DNA of 64,000 nucleotides from JAXDBM01 sp963709485 (GTDB taxonomy: Bacteria; Desulfobacterota; Syntrophia; Syntrophales; Fen-1087). The notes beneath the pieces are model-generated. The model was not told the origin of the DNA. It worked only from the letters and a program-made list of their open reading frames with translations, and made no database searches. The stretch spans positions 62,001-126,000 of the forward strand of contig CAVPWE010000006.1 in NCBI GenBank assembly GCA_963709485.1, read 5' to 3'. The translations under genes and the position numbers were made by a program. Shown here piece by piece: positions 8,276 to 17,067 of the stretch (positions within the stretch are counted from its first letter, which is position 1; the number at the start of each line of letters is the position of its first letter).

Positions 8276-10438
8276 TCAAATTCCGCCGACATATTTGCCG
8301 ATGATCCTGAGGTCGCCGGATGCGACATCCTTCAGAAGAATCGTTTCATATTCCGGGTTTTCCGGCTCCAGCAGGATTTCCGGATAACGGAAAATTTTTC
8401 CCGCGCCGATGCGCTTGGAAAAGTGACAGCGCCGGATGGTGACGCCTTCTCCCAGGTCCGGATCATCAATGCCCCGGTTCATTACCATCAGGATCAGGCC
8501 GTCCGGCACGGCCGGAACATCGCTATCAAAGACGGCCAGGCTTCCTTCAGCCATGACAGGCGCCATGGACCGGCCCTGGATCTGTGTGACAAACATCGTT
8601 TTTTTCGGCTTGTGGTCCATCGCCGCTTCCATCCATCCCTCTTCCTTGACAACGCCGCCACTGCCGAATTTTTCGGCTGCCGTCGCGATCGTGTAAAAGG
8701 GCAGATAGCGGGTAAACCGCTCTTTCTTCGGCGGGGCAACAGCCAGCATCAGGGGCTGTTTTTCCCGCTGGGGCTGTCTATAAAATCCGCTCCGCTCAAT
8801 GGCCGGCGCTTTGTCGCCTTCCAGGGGTTTGTCTCTCAGCTCCGCCATCGCCCTGAGCAGTTCACGGGCCTCTTTCAGCAGGACATCTTCAGCGCTCCGG
8901 ATCGTTTTTTCCGGTTTTCCGTCGACTTCGGTCCAGAAAGGGTCGGAAATGACCGGCTTGATGCCGCCGGTATGGACAAAAGAAAGCAGCTCGGCCAGCG
9001 ATTGGCTTTTTTCCCCCTGTCTCAGAATGGTTTGTTCGTCGAAACCTGCAGCGATGAGGTTCTGATCGAACAGCGTGGCGTGCCTGGACCGCGCAATGTC
9101 GCACAGCGCCGACCTCACAAGGATGCTTTTTCCCTTCTCCTCAAGCTTGCGCAGGGCGGTCCGCTGAAGGACCTGGCGACTTTGCGTCCGGGCTTTCAGT
9201 TGATTCCGGACCAGGGCATTGAAATGCTCCCGTGCCCGCGCCTCCGCAACGACAGAGGGCCCGCCTGCTCTCATTTTCGCGTCCGCTGCAGATGCGAGTT
9301 CCGCCAGTGTTGTCACCGGCCTGATCTCTTCCGCGCCGAGATCATAATAGGCCGCCACAGGGACGGGCGCCTCAGCGGCGAATCGGACCAAAGGAATTTG
9401 GCAGGACTCCGGTGCCTTCAGTGCCGCGATGCCCTGCAGAAGAGCATTCAGGAGGGAGTCCCCAAAACTGAGCAGGCTCAGCGTTTCGGGGTGACGGTCG
9501 AAGATCTCCCGGTAAAAAGTGACCGCAATCCGCTTTCCCTGCCAGCGCAGAATCCAGGCATCGTGGATTTCCGGATGCCGTTCCCAGCAGGCCTTCAACG
9601 TTCCGGAACCGGTCAACACCGTCTCGAGTTCCGAAGCGGGCGGATATGCCGGACCACCCGGTAATCGGTTAAAATCCCGCAGGAATTGGAAAAAAAGCTT
9701 TTCCCTCAGGGTGGGGTCAATTTCGGGCCGGACGAGCGCGACATTCTCCAGGGCATCCCGAACCGGCGATTTCAGCGGCCGCAACTGAACCAGGCGATCC
9801 GCAAGAACCGAGGGAAGGGGCAAGGTCAGCCAGCCCGGCTCCCTGCCCTCCCATAGTTCCTCGAAATGCCGGCCTACCGCCTCGAGGTAAGGGGCGCTTT
9901 CATCCCAGGATTTAAACACGAAAAAATGCTCCGCTGTGTTCAACCATGCGAGCATGGAAACTTTCCGGCCTTCGCCGTCCGTGAAAATGCCCGTCTTTGG
10001 CACGATGCCACCGCCGGTACGCTGCGCGGAAAGGATTTTCCCGTTTTTCCGGGGCAGAAGAAGCCGAATCTGGAGTTTTTCATGGGCAGCCATCCAGGCC
10101 AGGATTTCCAGCTTCCGCCGGATCACCGGATCCTCGATGTCAAAAAGAGGCGTGAGCCTGCCGATCAGAATCCCGCTCAACTCGCGCTTATTGCGGACCA
10201 CGGAGAGATCCGCCTCGTCGAAAGCGAATCCTGCCAGGATGCGCATGCTCCCGCCGTTCCTGATCAGAGGGGACAGGCCGTCAGTGGCGTCCGCCAGTGC
10301 GGAAGCGGAAAATTTTCCGATCATGCAGTCATAGCTGACGCTGAGCGACAGGGCCGGGACAAGAAAATCCCGGACGCGGTCGTCCGACGGGCCACAGACG
10401 ATGCGAAAGTCGCAGGATTTGAGAGATTCCACAGCCAT
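8276..10438 (-). CDS. Degenerate PLD-like / helicase-tail-like / S24 (LexA-like) fusion protein
   Basis: 720 residues from ATG 10438, which follows GAGG at a spacing of 9. Residues 1-190 match the phospholipase D-like N-domain found on some SNF2/DEAD helicases, including PKTGIF (147-152) and FVFKSWD...FEELW. The catalytic His of HxK is Pro and the GSxN motif is lost. Residues 200-430 resemble the tail of such helicases (RHPETLSLLSFGDSLLNALL), but no Walker A, DEAH or motif VI is present. Residues 580-720 form an S24/LexA-like domain with the Ser of GRSMAP (S624). The usual catalytic Lys of VTVKR is Arg669 (VTIRR). It may be a non-catalytic regulator or a remnant of a defence helicase; this is inference. 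Confidence 0.72.
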   Translation of the reverse strand: MAVESLKSCDFRIVCGPSDDRVRDFLVPALSLSVSYDCMIGKFSASALADATDGLSPLIRNGGSMRILAGFAFDEADLSVVRNKRELSGILIGRLTPLFDIEDPVIRRKLEILAWMAAHEKLQIRLLLPRKNGKILSAQRTGGGIVPKTGIFTDGEGRKVSMLAWLNTAEHFFVFKSWDESAPYLEAVGRHFEELWEGREPGWLTLPLPSVLADRLVQLRPLKSPVRDALENVALVRPEIDPTLREKLFFQFLRDFNRLPGGPAYPPASELETVLTGSGTLKACWERHPEIHDAWILRWQGKRIAVTFYREIFDRHPETLSLLSFGDSLLNALLQGIAALKAPESCQIPLVRFAAEAPVPVAAYYDLGAEEIRPVTTLAELASAADAKMRAGGPSVVAEARAREHFNALVRNQLKARTQSRQVLQRTALRKLEEKGKSILVRSALCDIARSRHATLFDQNLIAAGFDEQTILRQGEKSQSLAELLSFVHTGGIKPVISDPFWTEVDGKPEKTIRSAEDVLLKEARELLRAMAELRDKPLEGDKAPAIERSGFYRQPQREKQPLMLAVAPPKKERFTRYLPFYTIATAAEKFGSGGVVKEEGWMEAAMDHKPKKTMFVTQIQGRSMAPVMAEGSLAVFDSDVPAVPDGLILMVMNRGIDDPDLGEGVTIRRCHFSKRIGAGKIFRYPEILLEPENPEYETILLKDVASGDLRIIGKYVGGI

Positions 10439-10460
10439 TTCATAACACCTCAATGTCCGT

Positions 10461-10491
10461 ATATTTTCGTGAATCCCGCGGTTTTTGTCAA
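10461..10491 (-). promoter_or_regulatory. Promoter of the PLD/S24 fusion gene
   Basis: On the minus strand a consensus -35 TTGACA (10491-10486) is followed after about 17-19 bases by an A/T-rich -10 candidate (GAAAAT/AAATAT). A transcript would start about 20 nt before the gene start at 10438. The -35 is exact; the -10 is weak and its exact register is uncertain. Confidence 0.6.
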
Positions 10492-10494
10492 CGG

Positions 10495-10525
10495 CATTTC
10501 AAAATGTCATTTCAATTTGAAAATG
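10495..10525 (-). promoter_or_regulatory. Operator-like repeats upstream of the PLD/S24 fusion gene
   Basis: On the plus strand CATTTCAA occurs at 10495-10502 and again at 10508-10515. A nearly matching inverted copy, TTGAAAATG, is at 10517-10525. The three half-sites abut the -35 box. This arrangement is typical of a repressor or activator site, and the gene product itself carries a LexA-like domain, so autoregulation is an obvious guess. No binding evidence exists. Confidence 0.45.
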
Positions 10526-10528
10526 CAT

Positions 10529-10560
10529 AAAAAAGGGGGTTAGAATTTCTTCTAACCCCC
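10529..10560 (-). terminator. Rho-independent terminator of the tRNA-Val/tRNA-Asp unit
   Basis: On the minus strand a perfect 11-bp stem (GGGGGTTAGAA / TTCTAACCCCC, 10535-10545 with 10550-10560) with a four-base loop is followed by six T residues. It lies just after tRNA-Asp and insulates the next gene. Confidence 0.93.
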
Positions 10561-10569
10561 TCCGGTATC

Positions 10570-10646
<77 letters not shown>

Positions 10647-10705
10647 GTACCAATCAAATTCAACGCTTACTCAATGAAACCCCAACGGCTTCATCGTAAC
10701 ATGCA

Positions 10706-10781
10706 TGGTAGGCGGAACAGGACTTGAACCTGTGACATCCACGGTGTAAGCGTGGCGCTCTCCCAGCTGAGCTACCCGCCC
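10706..10781 (-). tRNA. tRNA-Val (TAC)
   Basis: 76 nt including encoded CCA. The acceptor begins GGGCGGG and pairs with TCCGCCT with G-T closures. The anticodon stem is CCACG/CGTGG with loop CTTACAC, giving anticodon TAC, and the T-arm is ACAGGTTCAAGTCCTGT. It is followed 60 nt later by tRNA-Asp in the same direction. Confidence 0.97.
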
Positions 10782-10808
10782 ATCGTTCTACCTCGCGGCA
10801 GGGACTGG

Positions 10809-10837
10809 TTTCTAACAGGAACGGATGTGCTTGTCAA
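10809..10837 (-). promoter_or_regulatory. Promoter of tRNA-Val/tRNA-Asp
   Basis: On the minus strand TTGACA (10837-10832), exactly 17 bases, then TAGAAA (10814-10809). The -35 box starts five bases after the lon stop. The two tRNAs therefore have their own strong promoter, although lon read-through is also possible since no terminator separates them. Confidence 0.75.
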
Positions 10838-10841
10838 GCCT

Positions 10842-13304
10842 TTAATGATTGACGGGGACCTGCGGCGTGTTGATCACCGGCATCACCGGCGGCGGCAGGT
10901 TCATCAGGGGTTCCACATCACAAACGTCACGCTTCACCGGCTCCGGCTCGCCTCCGGGGAGCAGGGCAATCTTCATGACCTCATCCATATGCTCCACGAA
11001 TATGATTTCCAGGGCCTTGACGACATTTGCCGGGACTTCGGTCAGGTCTTTCTCGTTGTCTTTCGGTATGACGACCGTTTTGAGATTGGCGCGATGGGCC
11101 GCCAGAAGCTTCTCCTTGAGGCCGCCGATGGGAAGCACTCTGCCGCGCAGCGTGATTTCACCGGTCATGGCCAGGTCGCCGCGGACCTTTCTCTTGATGA
11201 AGGCGGACGCAATCGCCGTCGCCATGGCGATTCCGGCGGAAGGCCCGTCCTTGGGAATGGCCCCTTCCGGCATATGGATATGGATGTCCGTCTCCTTGTA
11301 AAAATTGTCCGGCAGACCGAACTGCTCCGCCCGGGCGCGAACATAGGTCAGTGCGGCCTGCACCGATTCCTGCATCACGTCGCCCAGTTTGCCGGTCATG
11401 ATCATTTTGCCCGCCCCCTTCATCAGGGAAACTTCAATGGCCAGAAGCTCACCGCCCACCTCTGTCCAGGCAAGACCGACGGCCAGTCCGATGCTGTCCT
11501 TCCCTTCCGTTTCCCCGTGCCGGAATTTCGGAATACCGAGATATTTTGACACGGTTTTCGAAGAGATCCGGATCACCCCGGCGGTGCCGTTGGTTACGAT
11601 CTCACGGGCAACCTTCCTGCAGATGGAAGAGATTTCCCGCTCCATGTTCCGCACGCCTGCTTCACGGGTGTACTGGCGGATGATGGTCATAAGCGCACCT
11701 TCCGAAAAAACGATATTGTCACCGGTAAGGCCGTTCGCCTCCATGGACTTCGACACGAGAAATTTCCGGGCAATATTCATTTTTTCAGGTTCCGTGTAGC
11801 CGGCAATCCGGATGACCTCCATCCGGTCCTGGAGGGGCGCCGGAATGGTCTGGAGCACGTTGGCCGTCGTAATGAACATGACATCCGAAAGGTCATAATC
11901 CACTTCGAGATAGTTGTCGTTGAAGGCATTGTTCTGCTCCGGATCAAGGACTTCGAGCAAAGCCGAGGAGGGGTCCCCCCGGAAATCGGAACTCAATTTG
12001 TCCACCTCATCGAGGCAGAACACGGGGTTGTTGGAACCCGCCTTTTTCAGCAACTGGATGATCTTGCCGGGCAGCGCCCCGATGTAGGTCCGGCGATGAC
12101 CCCGGATTTCCGCTTCGTCCCTGACACCCCCGAGAGACAGGCGGACAAATTTCCGGTTCGTCGCGCGGGCAACCGACTTGGCGATGGATGTTTTTCCGAC
12201 GCCCGGAGGGCCGACCAGGCAAAGAATCGAGCCCTTGTTCTTCTTGATCAGCGACTGCACCGCCAGATATTCGAGAATCCGCTCTTTGACCTGTTTCAGC
12301 CCATAGTGATCCTCTTCCAGAATGGCCTCGGACTCCTTGAGGGTGTTCTTGTTCTCCGTTTTTTCAAACCAGGGCATGTCGAGCAGCCAGTCGATGTAAT
12401 TGCGGGAAACTGTCGCTTCCGCAGACATCGGGGCCATCATCTGCAGTTTCTTGATCTCTGCCTTGACCTTTTTCTGGGCTTCCTCGGACATTTTTTTAGC
12501 CTTCAGCTTTTTTTCGAGCTCCGAGATCTCGCTTTTGAAATCATCCTTTTCGCCCATCTCCTTCTGGATGGCTCGCATCTGCTCGTTCAGGTAATAATCC
12601 TTCTGGGTCTTCTCCATCTGCTTCTTGACGCGCCGCTTGATCTTTTCCTCCACCTGAAGGATCTCGATCTCCCCCAGCATCAGTTCATAGATGGTCTCGA
12701 GCCGGGTGTTGACATTGACGATCTCGAGGATCCGCTGCTTGTCATCCAGCTTGATCCCGATGTGGGACACAATGACATCCGCCAGCTTGGACGCGCCTTC
12801 GATGGAGGCGATCGTTCCCACCATTTCGATATGAACCTTCTTGCTCAGCTTCACATAGGTTTCAAAGGCTTCCCGGATGCTCCGCATCAGGGCTTCCGTC
12901 TTGACGTAATCCTGGTCCTCGGTCTCCTCCTGCTCTTCGACGCTGACCATGAAAAAATCGGGATTTGGAAGATATTCCTTGATCACGCCTCGCTGCTTGC
13001 CTTCGACCAGAACCTTGACGGTTCCGTCGGGCAGCCTGAGGAGCTGAATGATGATGCCGAGCGTCCCGATCCGGTAGATGTCCTCTTCAAGAGGCTCATC
13101 TTTCTGCGCGCTCTTCTGCGCAACCATGAAAATTCCCTTCTCGTACTTCATGGCGGATTCAAGCGCGGCGATCGACTTCTCACGGCCCACAAAAAGCGGC
13201 ACAATCATATGGGGAAAGACGACCACGTCGCGCAGGGGCAGCAGGGGGACGGAAATGGTCTTCTCGCCTTTATCTTTGTTCTTCATGAAATCAAACATAT
13301 GCAT
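10842..13304 (-). CDS. lon: ATP-dependent protease La
   Basis: 820 residues, full-length Lon. It has an N-terminal substrate-binding LAN domain (VPLLPLRDVVVFPHM), a coiled-coil middle, an AAA+ module with Walker A GPPGVGKT, and a C-terminal protease domain. The catalytic dyad is Ser in KDGPSAG and Lys near KLLAAHRANLKTVVIPK. It degrades misfolded and regulatory proteins in the cytoplasm. It follows clpX by 8 nt and forms a proteostasis cluster with tig and clpP. Confidence 0.97.
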   Translation of the reverse strand: MHMFDFMKNKDKGEKTISVPLLPLRDVVVFPHMIVPLFVGREKSIAALESAMKYEKGIFMVAQKSAQKDEPLEEDIYRIGTLGIIIQLLRLPDGTVKVLVEGKQRGVIKEYLPNPDFFMVSVEEQEETEDQDYVKTEALMRSIREAFETYVKLSKKVHIEMVGTIASIEGASKLADVIVSHIGIKLDDKQRILEIVNVNTRLETIYELMLGEIEILQVEEKIKRRVKKQMEKTQKDYYLNEQMRAIQKEMGEKDDFKSEISELEKKLKAKKMSEEAQKKVKAEIKKLQMMAPMSAEATVSRNYIDWLLDMPWFEKTENKNTLKESEAILEEDHYGLKQVKERILEYLAVQSLIKKNKGSILCLVGPPGVGKTSIAKSVARATNRKFVRLSLGGVRDEAEIRGHRRTYIGALPGKIIQLLKKAGSNNPVFCLDEVDKLSSDFRGDPSSALLEVLDPEQNNAFNDNYLEVDYDLSDVMFITTANVLQTIPAPLQDRMEVIRIAGYTEPEKMNIARKFLVSKSMEANGLTGDNIVFSEGALMTIIRQYTREAGVRNMEREISSICRKVAREIVTNGTAGVIRISSKTVSKYLGIPKFRHGETEGKDSIGLAVGLAWTEVGGELLAIEVSLMKGAGKMIMTGKLGDVMQESVQAALTYVRARAEQFGLPDNFYKETDIHIHMPEGAIPKDGPSAGIAMATAIASAFIKRKVRGDLAMTGEITLRGRVLPIGGLKEKLLAAHRANLKTVVIPKDNEKDLTEVPANVVKALEIIFVEHMDEVMKIALLPGGEPEPVKRDVCDVEPLMNLPPPVMPVINTPQVPVNH

Positions 13305-13312
13305 CCTGTATT

Positions 13313-14575
13313 CTATGCGGTTTCCGACTGCTTCTCAAAAAGCAGGATCGGGTGTTCGCGGTCCAAGACCACATCCTCGCTGATGACGCATTCCCGCACG
13401 TCGCTGCGGGATGGAATATCGTACATGATCTCCAGCATCGTATTTTCCATGATGGCGCGGAGTCCGCGCGCTCCGGCCTTCCTTTCCGCGGACAGCTTCG
13501 CGATGGCCCTGAGCGCCCCGTCCGTGAACTTGAGCCTCACCTTTTCCAGCTCAAACAGCTTCGCGTACTGTTTCGTGATGGCGTCTTTCGGCTCCACCAG
13601 GATCCGGATCAGATCATCCTGGTTCAGTTCGTTCAAGGTGGCAATCACCGGCAGCCGTCCGACAAATTCGGGAATCAACCCGAATTTCAGCAGATCCTCC
13701 GGCTGCACCTCGGCCAGGAGTTCCCCCACTTTTTTCTCCTTCTTGCTCTTGATGTCCGCGCCGAAACCCATCTTGTTTACGCCGATGCGTTTGGCAATGA
13801 TGTCTTCCAGATCATTGAACGCGCCGCCGCAGATGAAAAGGATATTCGTCGTGTCCACCTGAATGAATTCCTGCTGGGGATGCTTTCTCCCGCCCTTCGG
13901 AGGAATATTTGCCATGGTTCCTTCGATGATCTTCAGCAGGGCCTGCTGGACACCCTCCCCGGATACATCCCGCGTGATGGAAGGGTTGCCGGATTTCTTT
14001 GCGATCTTGTCGATCTCGTCGATGTAGACAATTCCCTTCGACGCCCTGGCAACATCATAGTCGGCATTCTGCAGCAGGCTCAATATGATGTTTTCGACAT
14101 CTTCACCCACATAACCAGCCTCCGTGAGCGTCGTGGCATCGGCAATGGTGAAGGGAACGTTCAAGAGCTTGGCCAGCGTTTTGGCGAGCAACGTTTTGCC
14201 GGACCCCGTGGGGCCGATCAGCAGGACATTGCTCTTCTGGATGTCAACGCCCTGGAGATCCGCATTGGAGAACAGCCGCTTGTAATGATTGTAAACGGCC
14301 ACGGACAGGATTTTTTTGGTCCTTTCCTGTCCGATCACATACTGATCCAGAAACTTCTTGATGGCCTTTGGCTCGGGAATCCCCTTGCCGGCCTCCTCCT
14401 TCGGCTTTGCTTCGGCTTCCTCCTCAACGATGCAACGGCACAGTTCGATGCACTCGTCGCAGATATAAGCCGTCGGGCCCGCAACCAGTTTCAGCACCTC
14501 GTTCTGGTTCTTTCCACAGAATGAACAGAAAAGCATCCCCTGCCCACCCTGATATTCTTTCCCCTTTTTTGCCAT
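13313..14575 (-). CDS. clpX: ClpX ATPase subunit of the ClpXP protease
   Basis: 420 residues. The N-terminal zinc-binding domain has Cys pairs CSFC and CDEC. The AAA+ domain has Walker A GPTGSGKT, a Walker B (VYIDEID) and the pore-loop and ClpP-contact (IGF) region typical of ClpX. In it, YIGF-type contacts are replaced by a related KMGFGA segment. It unfolds tagged substrates and feeds them to ClpP, encoded immediately upstream. Confidence 0.97.
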   Translation of the reverse strand: MAKKGKEYQGGQGMLFCSFCGKNQNEVLKLVAGPTAYICDECIELCRCIVEEEAEAKPKEEAGKGIPEPKAIKKFLDQYVIGQERTKKILSVAVYNHYKRLFSNADLQGVDIQKSNVLLIGPTGSGKTLLAKTLAKLLNVPFTIADATTLTEAGYVGEDVENIILSLLQNADYDVARASKGIVYIDEIDKIAKKSGNPSITRDVSGEGVQQALLKIIEGTMANIPPKGGRKHPQQEFIQVDTTNILFICGGAFNDLEDIIAKRIGVNKMGFGADIKSKKEKKVGELLAEVQPEDLLKFGLIPEFVGRLPVIATLNELNQDDLIRILVEPKDAITKQYAKLFELEKVRLKFTDGALRAIAKLSAERKAGARGLRAIMENTMLEIMYDIPSRSDVRECVISEDVVLDREHPILLFEKQSETA

Positions 14576-14588
14576 TAATAATTTCCCC

Positions 14589-15173
14589 TTAAACCCGCTT
14601 CATTATTATTTCATCAATGATTCCATATTCTTTGGCCTGCTTACTGGTCATGTAGTAGTCTCGCTCCGTGTCCGTTTGAATCTTGGTCAGGGATTGACCC
14701 GTCAGTTCCGCAAGGATACCATTCAATTCCTCCTTCAAACGAAGAATCTCCCGCGCCTGAATGTCTATGTCTGTCGCCTGGCCCTGAAAGCCACCCAGAG
14801 GCTGGTGAATCAGAATCCTTGCATGCGGCAGTGCATAGCGCTTGCCCTTTTGTCCGGCTGCCAGCAGCAGGGCGCCCATGCTTGCGGCCTGTCCCATGCA
14901 GAAGGTGCAGACAGGCGGTTTGATGTACTGCATGGTGTCGTGTATGGCCATCCCGGAACTCACCAGGCCGCCCGGCGAGTTCAGATAGAAAAATATCTCC
15001 TTGTCCGGATCCTGCGATTCCAGGTAAAGCATCTGTGCGATCACCAGATTCGCAATGTGATCGTCGATGGCCGTTCCCAGGAAGATAATGCGGTCTTTCA
15101 GCAGCCGGGAATAGATATCAAAGGCCCGCTCGCCCCGGCCGTCCTGCTCAACCACCATGGGAATCAGGGTCAT
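14589..15173 (-). CDS. clpP: ClpP serine protease subunit
   Basis: 194 residues, the usual length. Catalytic Ser lies in GQAASMGALLL and catalytic His in ARILIHQPLGG, with the Asp in the following helical region. It forms the tetradecameric proteolytic chamber for ClpX. The start ATG overlaps the tig stop (ATGA), so translation is coupled. tig-clpP-clpX-lon is a conserved bacterial order. Confidence 0.97.
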   Translation of the reverse strand: MTLIPMVVEQDGRGERAFDIYSRLLKDRIIFLGTAIDDHIANLVIAQMLYLESQDPDKEIFFYLNSPGGLVSSGMAIHDTMQYIKPPVCTFCMGQAASMGALLLAAGQKGKRYALPHARILIHQPLGGFQGQATDIDIQAREILRLKEELNGILAELTGQSLTKIQTDTERDYYMTSKQAKEYGIIDEIIMKRV

Positions 15174-16510
15174 GACTTCCCCTCCCCTGCCGCGCCGCGG
15201 TCTTTCTTCACCATGGTGATTCTGGCCTTTGCCTCTATGAAGTCAAAGACCTTGTTGTGAAGCACCTCATTTCCGACGTGATCCAGCATGTCGTCCTTCT
15301 CAAGGGCATCCCTCACCGCCTCGGGGGTCTGTCCCCGGCTGTCGGCGATCAGCTTGAGACGGTCCTGAAGCTCCTCATCCGAAACGGTTATATTCTCTTT
15401 TCTTGCGATATTTTTTATGATCAATGCCGTCCGAACGATTTTACGGGCATCGTCCTTGTAGGCGTCGTGCATTTTCACCGTCATTTCCGTGGCGGCTTTC
15501 TTGTCCATGCCCCTGGACAGCAGGTGCCGTTGCGTCTCCGCCATCATCTGGAAAATCTGACGCTCCACGAAGGAAGGCGGCACCTCGAATTCATTGTCCT
15601 TGTTCTCCAGCAGCTTGTCCACGATGAACTTGCCGAGATTCGAACCGATGCGGGCCTTGTTTTCCACTTCGAGGTTTTTCCGGACCTCGGCCTTCAGATC
15701 TTCCAGCGTCTGGTATTTCTCAAAATTCTTGATGAATTCTTCATTGATTTCAGGCAGTTTTTTTTCTTTTATCCCCTTGACCGTCACGGCAAAATGAACA
15801 TCTTTCCCCTTCAGATGCTCGGCATGGTAATCGTCCGGGAACTTTACCGGGACTTCTTTCGATTCGCCCTTTTTCATGCCGATCAACTGGTCCTCGAAAC
15901 CGGGAACCAGCGTTTTTGAGCCGATTTCAAGAAAATACTCATCTGCTTTCATGTCCTTTTGGGGCTCGCCATCCAGTGAACCCTGGAAATCGATCGTGGC
16001 AAAATCTCCTTCCTTCACCCCCCGGTCCTCCTCCATATCCTGCATGGTTGCAAACATCTCCCGAATCTCGCCAAGCCGCGCGTCGACATCGGCATCGGTG
16101 ACATTCAGTTCCTCTTTTTCCAATTCCAGATCCAGATATCCGGCCGGATCGACACGGGGTTCCACTTCCACCGTGGCCGAAAAGGCAAAGCTCTTTTCCT
16201 TCTCAATGCCTTTCTGCTCGATCTGGGGCTGTGTGACCGCCTGGATGTCATATTCTTTCAAGGCGTCCCAGTAAAACTGGTTCACCAGGCTTGCAATGAC
16301 TTCTCCCTCAACATGATCCTTGTAATGAACTTCCAGAATATTCCTCGGTATCTTCCCCTGCCGAAACCCTTTGATGCGGGCCGTTTTGGCGACGGTCCGG
16401 TAGGTGTGCTCCAGTTCCCTCTGCACATCCAACCAGGGAATATCAAAAGAAATCTTTTTCCTTACAGGGCTCAGTTCTTCAACGTTCACAGACATTTTCG
16501 TTATTTGCAC
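15170..16510 (-). CDS. tig: Trigger factor
   Basis: 446 residues. The N-terminal ribosome-binding domain carries the signature GFRQGKIPRNI. The central FKBP-type prolyl isomerase domain begins near DFATIDFQG, and the C-terminal chaperone arm-domain follows. It binds the ribosomal exit tunnel and shields nascent chains. It is the first protein gene of the proteostasis cluster and lies directly downstream of tRNA-Leu. Confidence 0.96.
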   Translation of the reverse strand: MQITKMSVNVEELSPVRKKISFDIPWLDVQRELEHTYRTVAKTARIKGFRQGKIPRNILEVHYKDHVEGEVIASLVNQFYWDALKEYDIQAVTQPQIEQKGIEKEKSFAFSATVEVEPRVDPAGYLDLELEKEELNVTDADVDARLGEIREMFATMQDMEEDRGVKEGDFATIDFQGSLDGEPQKDMKADEYFLEIGSKTLVPGFEDQLIGMKKGESKEVPVKFPDDYHAEHLKGKDVHFAVTVKGIKEKKLPEINEEFIKNFEKYQTLEDLKAEVRKNLEVENKARIGSNLGKFIVDKLLENKDNEFEVPPSFVERQIFQMMAETQRHLLSRGMDKKAATEMTVKMHDAYKDDARKIVRTALIIKNIARKENITVSDEELQDRLKLIADSRGQTPEAVRDALEKDDMLDHVGNEVLHNKVFDFIEAKARITMVKKDRGAAGEGKS

Positions 16511-16547
16511 TCCTTGATTTTTCTTTAATCCCGGTCATCCGTGAGAA

Positions 16548-16633
16548 TGGTGCGAGAGAAGGGATTTGAACCCTTATCCGCAATGCGGGCTGGATCCTAA
16601 GTCCAGTGCGTCTTCCAGTTCCGCCACTCTCGC
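16548..16633 (-). tRNA. tRNA-Leu (TAG)
   Basis: 86 nt with encoded CCA and a long variable arm, as in class II tRNAs. The acceptor stem is GCGAGAG/CTCTCGC. The anticodon stem CTGGA/TCCAG has loop CTTAGGA, giving anticodon TAG. The T-loop is GTTCAAATC. Confidence 0.97.
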
Positions 16634-16653
16634 CAAGGTATAGACTTGAACAG

Positions 16654-16682
16654 TATATATGCACTGGGCGTCCAATTGTCAA
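16654..16682 (-). promoter_or_regulatory. Promoter of tRNA-Leu (and probably tig)
   Basis: On the minus strand TTGACA (16682-16677), 17 bases, TATATA (16659-16654), placing the start about 15 nt before the tRNA. This is close to a perfect sigma-70 promoter. No terminator is seen between the tRNA and tig, so it may also feed the protease operon. Confidence 0.8.
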
Positions 16683-16772
16683 CGCAATTCATGGCAGACC
16701 ATCCATGTGCCGGTTGTCATGTAGTCTGGAAAGGGTTGTTAAGGCAAGAGATCAGCGATAGGCTGCCGGAGT

Positions 16773-16798
16773 GAAAAAAAGCCCGGGCTTTACCCGGG
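16773..16798 (-). terminator. Rho-independent terminator after tRNA-Pro
   Basis: On the minus strand GCCCGGG, a five-base loop, CCCGGGC, then seven T residues. It ends the tRNA-Pro transcript before the tRNA-Leu promoter. Confidence 0.9.
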
Positions 16799-16825
16799 CG
16801 AAGACCATAGGCAATGATGATTTCA

Positions 16826-16903
<78 letters not shown>

Positions 16904-16931
16904 ACTTTATGATGAGTTTGAAACTGAAATT

Positions 16932-16960
16932 CCACTACCATCAACATCTCGACATGTCAA
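16932..16960 (-). promoter_or_regulatory. Promoter of tRNA-Pro
   Basis: On the minus strand TTGACA (16960-16955) and TAGTGG (16937-16932), separated by 17 bases. The -10 is weak, but position and spacing fit a stand-alone tRNA unit. Confidence 0.55.
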
Positions 16961-17067
16961 GGGCAAACACGGAGCAATCACATGAAAAAATTAAAATATC
17001 CCTTGAATAAACATCTGTTTTAAATTAAAGGAAACATATTACATTCTTTTGAAAAACATAATTCTGA

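Noticed and set aside
12096..13862. A 588-codon open frame on the plus strand opposite lon and clpX
   Set aside because: It is antisense to two intact conserved genes, has no domain, and results from high GC and codon bias.
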